Numbered from the stretch's first letter, positions 51,404 through 60,145 are shown. The stretch: 64,000 nucleotides of DNA from Mycobacterium sp. HUMS_12744610 (GCF_041206865.1 NZ_JBGEDP010000003.1:62001-126000); one strand, 5' to 3'. Made by a program: numbers and translations. The notes: generated from the sequence alone by a model not told the origin.

Positions 51404-52754
51404 TCAGAGTCACTGCGCCCAACGCGAGTGCGGGAAGGGCGATGGCCAGGCCCAGCGCGATGCGGCGCGGCCAGGCAATGTCGCGCGGTGGCGGCGCCGG
51501 TGCGGGGATGCGGATGATGGGCATCCGGTCTGGCAGCCGGTCCCCGTCAGGGATGTCCCATGTCAGGGCGGCGACAGGGTCGAAAACCCCGGCGCCGACT
51601 GTGTTGGAAGGTGCGCGTGCCGCGTTATGTGCTGAGGCCACGATGCGGTTGATGACCTGGTGTGAGGATAAGTCGGGGAACTTCGAGCGGACCAGGGCTG
51701 CGACGCCGGAGACATAGGCAGCAGCAAAGCTGGTGCCGTTGATTGGGGCCAGGGGTTTCTGTCCGTCGGGTTGGCCGTTGACCAAACCGCCTCCCGAATT
51801 GCCCAAGCTGACGATCTGTTCGCCGGGGGCGGCGATACCCACCCAGGGTCCGGTCATGGTGAAGTTCGACGGCTGCCCGGTGGGGTTCAGCGACGCCACA
51901 GAGAGCACGTAGGGCTGCCACCAGCTCGGGGTGGAGATTGTGGTTGCGCCGGCCCAATTTCGCGGATCGCTGGGCAGCTCGGTGTTGGTCAACGGGTTGT
52001 TGTCGCAATTGTTTTCGCCGGTATTGCCGGCGGCCGCCACGACGACGACGTCTTTGTCGACGGCGGCGTAGCGCAGCGCGGCACCCAGCGCGGCCTGATC
52101 GACGTCCTTATAGCTTGGGATGCAGTCGACGGTCGAGATGTTGATGACCCGGACGCCGGGCAGGTCTGCGGCGTGACGGACAGCCAATGCCAGCGTGGTG
52201 ACGTCACCGGCGGTCTTAACCTGCTGAGGATCACCACCGGGCGGGGTTCGCGGCGCCCACTGCAAAGAGCTTTGCCGAATGGAGACCAGCCGGGCTTCTG
52301 GGGCGACTCCAGCAAACCCGTCGGGTCCAGGAGCCCCCGCTATCAAGCCAGCGACGGTCGTACCGTGTCCGTCGCAATCGGTAAGCCCATCGGCCCGTGG
52401 GTCGATGTAGTCCCCTGCCCCGCTGAGGTTGGGCAGCCGCGGCTGGGGCGTCACCCCGGAGTCAATCACCGCGACCGTCACACCGGCACCGCGTGATGAT
52501 TTCCATGCCTCGGGAAGATTGAGCATCGCCTGGCTGGGCGGCGTCGGTGCAGGGTCGAAGCCCGGCATGGCGCCATACAGTGAGCAGCCACCGTTTTGGT
52601 GCATCTCGACTACCGGGGCTGGTGGCTTGTCGGGCGGCAGCGCAGCGAGGTCGACGACAGGGAAGGTCAGCGCCGCGGCCCACGGCGAGGGACCAAACGC
52701 AACAAGCAGCATTGCCGCGGCAAAGACGGCGCAGAATCGGCGGATTCGGGACAT
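51372..52754 (-). CDS. mycP: MycP mycosin, membrane-bound subtilisin-like protease
   Basis: 460 residues from ATG 52754. Sec signal (residues 1-28), then the S8 catalytic triad: VIDSGV Asp near 96, DGHGTTVAG His near 128, NGTSFAAAYVSG Ser near 341, plus the oxyanion AAAGNTGEN Asn. The N-terminal extension wraps the domain as in other mycosins, and a C-terminal helix (IALGLAIALPALALGAVTL) anchors it. Required for ESX stability. Its ATG overlaps the true eccD stop (TGATG). Because of the eccD frameshift, the eccD reading now runs into mycP without a stop. Confidence 0.92.
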   Translation of the reverse strand: MSRIRRFCAVFAAAMLLVAFGPSPWAAALTFPVVDLAALPPDKPPAPVVEMHQNGGCSLYGAMPGFDPAPTPPSQAMLNLPEAWKSSRGAGVTVAVIDSGVTPQPRLPNLSGAGDYIDPRADGLTDCDGHGTTVAGLIAGAPGPDGFAGVAPEARLVSIRQSSLQWAPRTPPGGDPQQVKTAGDVTTLALAVRHAADLPGVRVINISTVDCIPSYKDVDQAALGAALRYAAVDKDVVVVAAAGNTGENNCDNNPLTNTELPSDPRNWAGATTISTPSWWQPYVLSVASLNPTGQPSNFTMTGPWVGIAAPGEQIVSLGNSGGGLVNGQPDGQKPLAPINGTSFAAAYVSGVAALVRSKFPDLSSHQVINRIVASAHNAARAPSNTVGAGVFDPVAALTWDIPDGDRLPDRMPIIRIPAPAPPPRDIAWPRRIALGLAIALPALALGAVTLIGMRRDRSNP

Positions 52755-54182
52755 CAGATACTCCCCCAGTTCCTGATCAGGCTCACGATTCCGGACAGCC
52801 AGAGCATCGCCGGCAAAATCGTGAACAACAGAACGTTTTCGAACAGATCGAGGTAGCGCAGCTGTGGGGTCGACGGCGCGCGGGGCCTGACGACAGCGAT
52901 CACAACGAGCGCCGCGGCGAGTGCCATGACGGTTCCGCTGGCGGCCCAGCTGGCGGCCAGGTAGCTGGTGGCGGAACGATACCGCCAGCGCGGCCGTGGT
53001 CAGCAGCGGTGACGCGACGAACCACATCGCGGCCGCAGCCGACTCCCAGATCCGCGCACGCAAGACAGTCACGATCACCGTCGCCGCGACGAGCCACCAG
53101 CACAGCGGCCCGGGCCGGTCCGGTAGCCAGAGCACCATCACAGAGCCCGCCGCGGCCAGCAGCACCGATGCTGCGATCAACCCGCTTTGGTGGGCATGAC
53201 TGCGGGCGACCTTGGCGGGCAACGACTCCAGGGCCTGCAATGACGGCGGAGCGGGAGGATCCACGCCGGGCGGGGGCACGTTGGGCATCGGGAAACGAGC
53301 CCACACCGCGGCGGCGATCGGCGCATGGTGCGCTGCATACAGCGACACCGCCAGCACGATGCATCCCAACGTCAGGTACGGCAGATGCCAGAAGGTGCGG
53401 GCGCCGGCCGCAACCACCGTGGCTGCACTGATGGCGATGATCGTGGTGTGCGTGGCGACCCACTGGCTGGTAAGCAGCGAAACATACAGCGACCAGGCCA
53501 GCGTTGCTCCAGCCCCGGCCAGCACCTGCGGGGCCACCGAGCCCGCGGCCCCGGATATGTGCTGAAGCAAAGCCACCGACAGCCCCAATGTCAGCGCCAG
53601 AGGTACCGGTGTGGCCAGCGTTAAACGCCCCGATGCCGTGGTCGCGCCGCGGCGTGCGGTCAGCGCGGTGGCAGCGATGAAGACCAGTGCGCATGCACCC
53701 AGCACTGCCACCGGCCACCAGGTATGCACGCGGTACCAGCTGTAGGTGGCCAGGGCGGTGATCAACGCCCCCACGGCGATGAACGCGACCTGGGCGGCCG
53801 GGCCGAGCAGGGCGTGGCTGAAGGTGGCGAACTGTCGGGCCGAGTGAATAGCGGCCGCGTCGGCGAGGTCCTCAACTACGGGCGGCGCAGCAGGGCCGGG
53901 CGGCAGCATGCGCAGCAGCAGCGGCTCACCATCAGGGATGCCCAGAGCGCCCAAGGTGGCATCGAGGCTAAACGGTGTACCGGCCAGCGGAGCCAGAGAA
54001 TACGGTCGGATCGGTTCGTCCTGACCGTCGGTGTCGCTGTCCTCCCGGCCGGTAGCCAACGTCGCGCGGATCTGCGGTATCAGCGCGCGGATCGGAGTCG
54101 TTGTTGGCAACGCGATGTCTGCGGCGCCGTCGTCGCTGATGACGGCGATACGAATCATGCCGGTAGCGGTTGCGGGATCCAC
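52754..54182 (-). CDS. eccD: EccD channel protein of the ESX system, frameshifted in its last helices
   Basis: Begins with the cytosolic ubiquitin-like domain (MIRIAVISDDGAADIALPT), then about nine of eleven expected transmembrane helices. After ALAVSFRH, around 52965-52985, the frame changes; one base over, the sequence continues as TSYLAASWAASGTVMALAAA and ends NWGSI at TGA 52756, overlapping the mycP ATG. As the bases stand, translation instead passes in mycP's frame, giving an apparent 936-residue EccD-MycP fusion with about 70 non-native residues. GTG 54182 has GGGGAG ahead of it; ATG 54158 is an alternative. EccD forms the translocation pore with EccB/C/E. Confidence 0.85.
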
Positions 54183-54184
54183 GA

Positions 54185-55537
54185 TCAGAATCTCCCCTGG
54201 TCGGCGGAACGGTGGCGGGCCGGGTGACGGGCCGGAAAATGTTCGGCGATCGCGGCGGCGGCTTCAGTCAATTTGGCGCGGGTGGGCTTCGCCAGAGACT
54301 TGAGTTCGATTGCCGCGCCGTCGTTTAACGCTCTGTCGTAAGGAATGCGCACCACTTTGGCCACCCGTTCCCGGAAGTAGACCTCTTCGTCGTCGAGATT
54401 GATGTTGGGTTTGCCGGGCCGGGTGGCGTTGGTCAAGACCACAGTGCGGGACAACAGGCGGTCGAAACCATGTGCATGCAGCCAATGCAAGGTTTGTCGC
54501 GCGCCGCGGATGCCGCGCGCATCTTGGGCGGCTACGACCACCAGGCCGGTTGCTTCGGCGGCGATCTTAGCGAACAGCGGAGTGGAGATACCCGTGCCGC
54601 AGTCGAGCAGGATCACGTTGTAATGCAGTTCGAGAATCCGGATCGCCGCGAGGTAATCCGTGGCGTTGAGGATGTAGGAGGAGCGCGGATCATTTTGGGC
54701 GCCAAGGGCTTCGAGCCGGTCGATGTTTTGCACCGTGTGGAAGCGGATGTTGGAGTAGCGGCCCGCATCGGTCAATGCAGCGAGGCGTTCGATGTTGGCG
54801 TCGGCTCCCCCGGCCTGGCTGAAGCTCACGTCGAGATCCCCGAGGTCAGGGTCGACGTCGACGGCGATGACGCGATCGCCTCGAGCGCTGGCGATGGTGT
54901 TGCCGATCCCAACTGTGGCGGTCGTTTTACCCACGCCCCCTTTGAGGCTGATGACCGCGACTTTGGCGACTCCGGCCAGTGGCGCGCGGATCGCGTCAAG
55001 CTCGAGTTCTTCGCGTTCATGTTTCGCGCTGGGGCCGGGATTGATCAGTCCTTTCGTCGCGGCCGCGGCCGAGCGGCGCCACCCGCGAGGGGCGCGAGGC
55101 CGGCGGTGGCGGGCTGGCGTCTGGCTGTCGTCGTCGTAGCTGCGGCCGCCGGCCGGTGTGAAGGGCGCCTGGTCGGCTGGCGGGACCCGCTGTGGCACCC
55201 ACCCAGGCGGCGGAGCGGCCCGGCGGGGGCCCGAGTCGGGCGGGCCGGGATTACGAACCGTTCTGCGTTGCGGGGGCGCCTGCGGCGGCTCGTCAGGAAT
55301 CGGCGGCAGCGGCCCGGTCGGAGCAGCATCGTCGACGACGTCGTGAGCCGTGGATTCGTGGGGCCAGTCCGGCGGCGGGACACGTTGTGCCGGTGGCTCG
55401 TTGGGGGCAACCGCGTGCCGCGGAGGGGCGCTCCACAGGGGGCGCTCAGTGCTCTGCTCGCCGGTGTATGGGTCGGCAGGGTCGGACGCCTCGGCGCGCG
55501 GAGTCGGGTCGTTGGTCTCTTCTGGCAGATTCGTCAT
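54185..55537 (-). CDS. espI: EspI-like ESX-associated MinD/ParA-type ATPase
   Basis: 450 residues from ATG 55537 (a longer frame to 55774 overlaps espG and is shadow-like). Pro-rich N-terminus (about 150 residues, many PP pairs), then a MinD-like domain with deviant Walker A ISLKGGVGKTTATVG near 197, VDVDPDLGDLDVS and LLDCGTGIS. This is the EspI layout (Rv3876), a cytosolic regulator that in ESX-1 responds to low ATP. Lies between espG and eccD, three bases before eccD. Confidence 0.82.
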   Translation of the reverse strand: MTNLPEETNDPTPRAEASDPADPYTGEQSTERPLWSAPPRHAVAPNEPPAQRVPPPDWPHESTAHDVVDDAAPTGPLPPIPDEPPQAPPQRRTVRNPGPPDSGPRRAAPPPGWVPQRVPPADQAPFTPAGGRSYDDDSQTPARHRRPRAPRGWRRSAAAATKGLINPGPSAKHEREELELDAIRAPLAGVAKVAVISLKGGVGKTTATVGIGNTIASARGDRVIAVDVDPDLGDLDVSFSQAGGADANIERLAALTDAGRYSNIRFHTVQNIDRLEALGAQNDPRSSYILNATDYLAAIRILELHYNVILLDCGTGISTPLFAKIAAEATGLVVVAAQDARGIRGARQTLHWLHAHGFDRLLSRTVVLTNATRPGKPNINLDDEEVYFRERVAKVVRIPYDRALNDGAAIELKSLAKPTRAKLTEAAAAIAEHFPARHPARHRSADQGRF

Positions 55538-55562
55538 CGTCGTGTTCTTTCGGTTCGTGGGA

Positions 55563-56396
55563 TCAGTCGGCGAAATGGTCGTCGGGAAACCAGGGTCCAT
55601 GGGGCAGCCGGGCCGTGAGGTCGCGCACCGCGACTGCAATGGAGAACGGGTCGCCGGGGGCGAACACTGATTCGCCGCCAGCTCGAGGTTCATCTGCGGG
55701 CGGCGACACCAGAATCCGGCCGACTGCGGTATTGAAAATGTTGACCGACACGTCGGTGTTGTGGCGTGCCCCATTGACTGCCTCGTGGGCGGTCAACTCG
55801 ACGGTGATGCGATCTCCGGTCCGCGCGAGCTCCATGATCTCGGCATCGGATTCAGCGACACCCAGACGAGTGAGCATCTCAACCATGTCTGCGCCGCCGG
55901 CGACAAGGCTGTCGATGCTTTTCCCCGAGTCCATCGGCAGGCTGAATTCGTCGAACTGTGCTGGCGGTTGGTCGGGCAGCCCGACAGTGATAATGGGAAC
56001 GATAGCCTCGGTGTAGGCAACGTCCATCGGTGTGATCGTCACCATTTGCGCGTTGCGAAGTGCGACAACGGTATCCGGGACCTTCGGGCCGCGCGCCAGC
56101 ACGCCGCGCATGATTTGCTGCTCATCGATGATAGTCAGCCATTCGAGCCATTGATGGCTGCGGCACAGCGTGCGGATCGCAGCAGCGAGGCCCGGATGGA
56201 TTTGGCCGTGGTCGTCGATAACGCGTTGGGTGACGAGCTCGGCGCGGCAACGCTGGTTGAAGTCGTCGCGATCGGCCAACTCGTAATACCCGGGTGTGAT
56301 CGCCAGCTTCCACGGGTAGGTGCCAGCCTCGAGTTCTTCAGCGAGATACCACGCTTGTTCGGCGGTGAGTTCGGCGGCTTCAAACCGATTAGGCAT
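55563..56396 (-). CDS. espG: EspG chaperone of the ESX system
   Basis: 277 residues from ATG 56396. The pattern ELTAEQAWYLAEELEAGTYP, WKLAITPGYYE, HQWLEWLTIIDEQ, VVALRNAQMVTITPMDVA and the PAQFDEFSLPMDSG block followed by two closing strands is the EspG family fold. EspG binds the PPE tip and delivers PE/PPE to the machine. It overlaps the RHH gene upstream by 8 bases. In chromosomal ESX loci espG usually follows esxA; here it is on the other strand at the far end of the locus. Confidence 0.8.
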   Translation of the reverse strand: MPNRFEAAELTAEQAWYLAEELEAGTYPWKLAITPGYYELADRDDFNQRCRAELVTQRVIDDHGQIHPGLAAAIRTLCRSHQWLEWLTIIDEQQIMRGVLARGPKVPDTVVALRNAQMVTITPMDVAYTEAIVPIITVGLPDQPPAQFDEFSLPMDSGKSIDSLVAGGADMVEMLTRLGVAESDAEIMELARTGDRITVELTAHEAVNGARHNTDVSVNIFNTAVGRILVSPPADEPRAGGESVFAPGDPFSIAVAVRDLTARLPHGPWFPDDHFAD

Positions 56397-56649
56397 CAGC
56401 GTTATCCCCTTCTGCGACAGCATGATTGCTCGGCGGTGCCTGTTCGCCTGGCAGTGCGGTCGCCTCAAGCTCGTCAAGGACGGGCACCAGAGCGCCCTCG
56501 ATGATTTCTGACATGCTTGCCCCCCACCGCTGATGTTGGGCGTCAAGTCGATCGAACGTGCGCCCCGTGAGCCGGATCGTCGTCGACACCTTCTTTGATG
56601 AGCGTTCGTTGGCGCGAGCAATCAGTTGGCTGACCAGGTGTGAGGCCAT
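56389..56649 (-). CDS. Ribbon-helix-helix protein heading the minus-strand ESX operon
   Basis: 86 residues. STTIRLTGRTFDRLDAQHQR followed by MSEIIEGALVPVLDEL is a CopG/Arc-type RHH: a beta strand that enters the groove and two helices. GAAAGGG precedes the ATG. Likely represses its own operon (espG-espI-eccD-mycP-eccE) from sites in 56650-56881, which has repeated GCGATACG-type strings. It could also act in partition, since parAB is divergent. Confidence 0.65.
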   Translation of the reverse strand: MASHLVSQLIARANERSSKKVSTTIRLTGRTFDRLDAQHQRWGASMSEIIEGALVPVLDELEATALPGEQAPPSNHAVAEGDNADA

Positions 56650-56987
56650 GGTGTGTCCCTTTCAGGCTGGGGTCGCTACCCGCGCGCCAGCAGTAGAGCA
56701 CACAAGTAGGACAGTTAATTGCGGCCAGTAATCCCTGACGGCAACAGCGCAGGTAGTAGGCCATGACGCGGTGCTGACACATGCACTAAGCGATACGGCA
56801 AGAACAGCAAGGGCAATAGGCGGCGCATACGACAACACATAACACGGTAGGCGATACGCGCATAAGTAACTATCGTGTTGTGTGAATGCTCACGCGCGAC
56901 GTGATCATTGCGGCCTTCTTCCGGGCGACATGTCAGAGCCGTTTGGCGCTGGTTACGTCACAGTGACGGAACGGAGGTCAGCCCGCG

Positions 56988-57037
56988 CTCCCCCACAGCC
57001 TGCTCTCCCCCACAGCCTGCTCTCCCCCACTCCTGCT
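56988..57037. repeat. Three 17-base tandem repeats upstream of parB
   Basis: CTCCCCCACAGCCTGCT occurs at 56988-57004 and 57005-57021, with a degenerate third copy CTCCCCCACTCCTGCT at 57022-57037. A perfect 17-base period without spacer suggests iterons or a slippage repeat. Position between the RHH gene and parB leaves partition, replication or transcription control as options. Confidence 0.6.
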
Positions 57038-57081
57038 GACTCGTGGGACCCGATGGGCGAATTCACGGAAACGACGGAAGC

Positions 57082-57096
57082 GATGCACGGTGCATC
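57082..57096. promoter_or_regulatory. parS-like palindrome GATGCACGGTGCATC
   Basis: 15-base palindrome 95 bases upstream of parB. Same arms as sites at 13206, 13260, 58878 and 58924, differing only at the central bases. Probable ParB binding site or par operator. Confidence 0.6.
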
Positions 57097-57190
57097 GTTA
57101 CCGCGACACGAGCGGGAACGCTTGCATGAGCCAGCCTCGGCCCGTAGCCTCCAAATACAGTTAATAACTGTAAAAAATCGAGGAGGCCAC

Positions 57191-58879
57191 GTGCCACAGG
57201 CAACCACCGCCAAAGCGGGCCAGCGTACGGCCCGCAAATCAGGCATCCGAAAGAAGACCGCAAACCGCTTCGCCGAACTCGCCGGCGGCGACGACCTCGA
57301 CATCGACGAACCCGCGGTGAGAGCGGGTGATGCGTCCGTTGATGACGACGGGCTCATCGTCGCGCTGTCATCGTCGGTACCGCTGGGCGACGCGGCGACA
57401 AGGGTGGTGCACATTCCAGTCGCCGATCTCGCTCCCCATCCATTCAACGACCCAGGGCGCAGTCAACCGCAACCCGGCGACGCCAAGTGGGACGAATTAC
57501 TGAATGGCGTGCGCGCCAACGGAGTTCGCCTACCCGTGCTGGTCGTCCCTAGAAAGGCCTTCGCCGCGGCGCGTCCCGCCGCAACCACGCAGATCCCGGG
57601 CGACGCGAAATACATCCTCGTCTACGGGCATCGTCGACGGATCGCGGCGATTGAGGCCGGCCGGGAGACTATTCCGGCCGTCGTCGACGAAGACATCATG
57701 ACCGACGACGGCGACCTCGACGCCATGGCCGCGGAAAACCTTGGGCGCCAGGACTTGTCGGAGTTGGCGGAGGCCAACCTGTTCGCGCGATACTCCGAAC
57801 TAGGCCTGACCCAGCGCCAGATCGCCACGCGGTTGGGCATCAACCAGGCCACCGTGTCGCGCCGCTTGGCCTTGCTGCTGATGGCGCCGCAAGTCCGCCA
57901 GGCTGTCGAAGACGGGAAGGTGCGGGCAGCCGACGCGGCCGCGCTCGCTGGAGCGCTGCCCTACGGTCCGCACCGACGCTGGCAGTGGCAGGCCAACGAG
58001 GATCCCGACCAAGACACCGAACAACGCCGCCGCGAGCAAGAGTTGGCGCTACGACTGATGCTGGCCCGCGATATGGTCGCCACCCGCGCCGCCGAATGGG
58101 TAATCGCCGAGAGGCAGGCACGGGCACAAGCCGACGAATGGGGGGTTCGTCTCGTCGACGATCCTCGGTCTGAATTGGGGGAGCGGTTCTACGAATACCG
58201 CGTCACGGACTACGCCGGCCAGGACGGTCTGATCGGGGCTATCGACCCCGCGCAGGGAACCTTGGTTCTGTACGCACGGCCCACCCGAGATGCGACCACC
58301 CAGGCCGACGACGCCGAAATCGGCACCGAAGCGGAGACATCAGGAGGACGCCAGAGCAGCCCGGAGCAGGCGGCAGACGCCGCGGCTGACAGCTCCCGCA
58401 CCCCCGACCCGCACGGCGATACCGCAGCGGGGGAGCAGGCCTCCAACGGCCAAGAAGCGTCGGCGGCCGACGACGCGATCGCCGAAGGGCGCCGGGCCGA
58501 TGCGAAAGCCGCCGCGGCGGCGCAGGCGCATCGCCGGCAGGCATGCGCCGCGTTGATCGCCGAACCGGTGGCCAAGCTGGAGTTGCTGAAGATCCTGATC
58601 AATCAGTACCTGTCGGGCGTTGCGGCGCGGGCCGGGACCTCGGCAGTGACGGCGCTACTGCAGGACTGGGACGCTCACGTCGAAGGCAACAATGAGAAGG
58701 CGCGGCTCACCCGCACATGGCACCGGGCGGTCGCTGCCGCAGAACTGCATACCAGCGAACTCAAAGACAAGGCCTGGGACGACGATGCGGTCGACCACGT
58801 CAGACTCCTCGTCGACCGCGTCGGCTATCAACCCACCGCCTGGGAACAGGCACAACTAGACCTTGCTGAGGCTAATTGA
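57191..58879 (+). CDS. parB: ParB-family partition protein
   Basis: 562 residues from GTG 57191; AGGAGG sits 5 bases before it. N-terminal 70 basic residues, then the ParB CTPase fold (VHIPVADLAPHPFND, YILVYGHRRRIAAIE with the conserved GHRR box, MAAENLGRQDLSELAEANLF), HTH LTQRQIATRLGINQATVSRR near 205, a long acidic Ala-rich linker and a C-terminal helical domain. Longer than typical ParB (about 300) because of linker and tail. Two parS-like palindromes follow its stop and one precedes it. Pairs with parA at 58981. Confidence 0.87.
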   Translation: MPQATTAKAGQRTARKSGIRKKTANRFAELAGGDDLDIDEPAVRAGDASVDDDGLIVALSSSVPLGDAATRVVHIPVADLAPHPFNDPGRSQPQPGDAKWDELLNGVRANGVRLPVLVVPRKAFAAARPAATTQIPGDAKYILVYGHRRRIAAIEAGRETIPAVVDEDIMTDDGDLDAMAAENLGRQDLSELAEANLFARYSELGLTQRQIATRLGINQATVSRRLALLLMAPQVRQAVEDGKVRAADAAALAGALPYGPHRRWQWQANEDPDQDTEQRRREQELALRLMLARDMVATRAAEWVIAERQARAQADEWGVRLVDDPRSELGERFYEYRVTDYAGQDGLIGAIDPAQGTLVLYARPTRDATTQADDAEIGTEAETSGGRQSSPEQAADAAADSSRTPDPHGDTAAGEQASNGQEASAADDAIAEGRRADAKAAAAAQAHRRQACAALIAEPVAKLELLKILINQYLSGVAARAGTSAVTALLQDWDAHVEGNNEKARLTRTWHRAVAAAELHTSELKDKAWDDDAVDHVRLLVDRVGYQPTAWEQAQLDLAEAN

Positions 58880-58938
58880 TGCACGATGCATCGATTGACC
58901 CACGGGCAACACGCGACCGTTTAGATGCACCATGCATC
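58878..58938. promoter_or_regulatory. Two parS-like palindromes between parB and parA
   Basis: GATGCACGATGCATC (58878-58892) and GATGCACCATGCATC (58924-58938), starts 46 bases apart. The first begins inside the parB stop codon. They fill the short gap before parA. Either the plasmid centromere or an operator controlling parA. Confidence 0.65.
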
Positions 58939-58980
58939 AAATGCAACACCAGTTAACTTCATCGAAGGGGAAAGATCTCT

Positions 58981-59904
58981 ATGCCCACCTCGCCTGCCTC
59001 CACCGCCTCGCCACGTCCCAACCAGACCATCTACGCGGTTGCCAACGTGGCCGGCAGCTGCGGTAAAACAACCACCGCTGTCAACCTCGCCATCGCCCTC
59101 GCAGCCCAGGGAGTGCGGGTACGCATCATCGACCTGGATCCGCAGGCCAACGGCAGCACACAACTGGGATATCCCGGGCGAACCGCGGACGTCACGATCG
59201 CCGACGTCCTGCGCGAGCAAGTCAGTATCGACGACGCTGAACGGCCCGCCCGGGTGCGAGTCGAAATCGACTACAACACCGGCAAACCGATCTACAGCGA
59301 CGACCCTGCCAGCCTGATTGCCAACCTGACGATCGTGCCGGCGGTCCGGTCAACACTCGACCAAGTCACCATTGAACTCAACAGCGCGGGCTTGGAAGGC
59401 ATCATGCGCCTGCGTGACGCGTTGGAAAACGCCACCCCGGCCGATGTCACGTTGATCGACTCGCCCGGCACGATGAGCGTGCTAGTCACCAACGCGCTCA
59501 TCGCGACCACCATCGAGCAAAAACCCCCACCGGGTTCCTGGGGCGTGATCACCTGCACCAAACCGGCCGGCAAGGAAGCCGAAGGGATCCAAGAACTCGT
59601 CAAGCAGCTGTCGATCCTCAAAAGGCGCGTCCAGCTTGATGTTCCGCTGCTGGCCATCGTGCCGTGCGCAGTTCCTGAGCGCGGGCTGGTGTACCAGGAT
59701 CAGCTGGGATACCTCAAAGACGGCTTCGGCGAACTCGTCACCCCCATCGTTCGCCGCAGCGCCATCGTCGACGAGGCGTACTCCGATTATCTGCCAGTTT
59801 CACTGGTTGGGTACCGAGCCAAACCAATCATCAGCGACTATAGCGAGGTGCTCGCACATCTCCAGAAACAAGGCCTGTTCCGCCCCACGGCCGTCAATGC
59901 CTAG
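58981..59904 (+). CDS. parA: ParA-family partition ATPase
   Basis: 307 residues. P-loop NVAGSCGKTTTAVNLA near residue 22 keeps the GKTT core but has Ala-Gly-Ser-Cys where most ParAs have the Lys-Gly-Gly-x signature; IIDLDPQANGSTQL and LIDSPGTMSVLV follow as Walker A' and B. Moves plasmid cargo on the nucleoid with ParB. GAAGGGGAAAG precedes the ATG. Downstream 59897-60145 overlaps its end. Absence of the signature Lys occurs in some actinobacterial plasmid ParAs (from memory). Confidence 0.87.
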   Translation: MPTSPASTASPRPNQTIYAVANVAGSCGKTTTAVNLAIALAAQGVRVRIIDLDPQANGSTQLGYPGRTADVTIADVLREQVSIDDAERPARVRVEIDYNTGKPIYSDDPASLIANLTIVPAVRSTLDQVTIELNSAGLEGIMRLRDALENATPADVTLIDSPGTMSVLVTNALIATTIEQKPPPGSWGVITCTKPAGKEAEGIQELVKQLSILKRRVQLDVPLLAIVPCAVPERGLVYQDQLGYLKDGFGELVTPIVRRSAIVDEAYSDYLPVSLVGYRAKPIISDYSEVLAHLQKQGLFRPTAVNA

Positions 59905-60145
59905 CAGCAATGACGACCACTTGCAGCCAGGGTCGTCCTTCAGCACCGTCAGCATCCCGACCGTGCTGCACCAGCGGGCCCGCGCCGCGGTACGCATCGT
60001 CCGACGAGCCACCGGCCGACGGTACACAATCGCGCAGTTCTACCGCGAAGCTATCCGGGCGCAGCTCACCGTCATCTCGCACGATTATCACCAAGGACGC
60101 GAAATTGAGCCCGACGCAGAACCTCTCGACCGCGGTCGGCCGTAG
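59897..60145 (+). CDS. Small DNA-binding-like protein coupled to parA
   Basis: 82 residues from ATG 59897, overlapping the parA stop by 8 bases. STVSIPTVLHQRARAAVRIV followed by GRRYTIAQFYREAIRAQLTV looks like a ribbon-helix-helix with basic strand and two helices. Position third in a par operon suggests a centromere-binding or regulatory accessory. Ends 112 bases before 60258. Confidence 0.6.
   Translation: MPSSNDDHLQPGSSFSTVSIPTVLHQRARAAVRIVRRATGRRYTIAQFYREAIRAQLTVISHDYHQGREIEPDAEPLDRGRP

Larger units (their letters stand above)
56650..57190. promoter_or_regulatory. Divergent control region between the ESX minus operon and parB
   Basis: No gene supported in these 541 bases. Contents: GCGATACG at 56790 and 56851, GGCAATAGG-CGGCGCATACG at 56812-56831 and ATAACACGGTAGGCG at 56839-56853 (all shared with the T4SS control region), inverted ACAACAC/GTGTTGT at 56832-56881, palindrome CGTCAC-A-GTGACG at 56956-56968, a 17-base tandem repeat at 56988-57037, and the parS-like palindrome at 57082-57096. 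The frame is open upstream of parB from 56882, but parB's own RBS at 57181 argues against using it. Confidence 0.55.

Noticed and set aside
51372..54182. A genuine EccD-MycP fusion protein
   Set aside because: The 70 residues at the junction are not membrane-like, while the neighbouring frame encodes proper EccD helices ending in a TGATG overlap with mycP. A frameshift explains it better.
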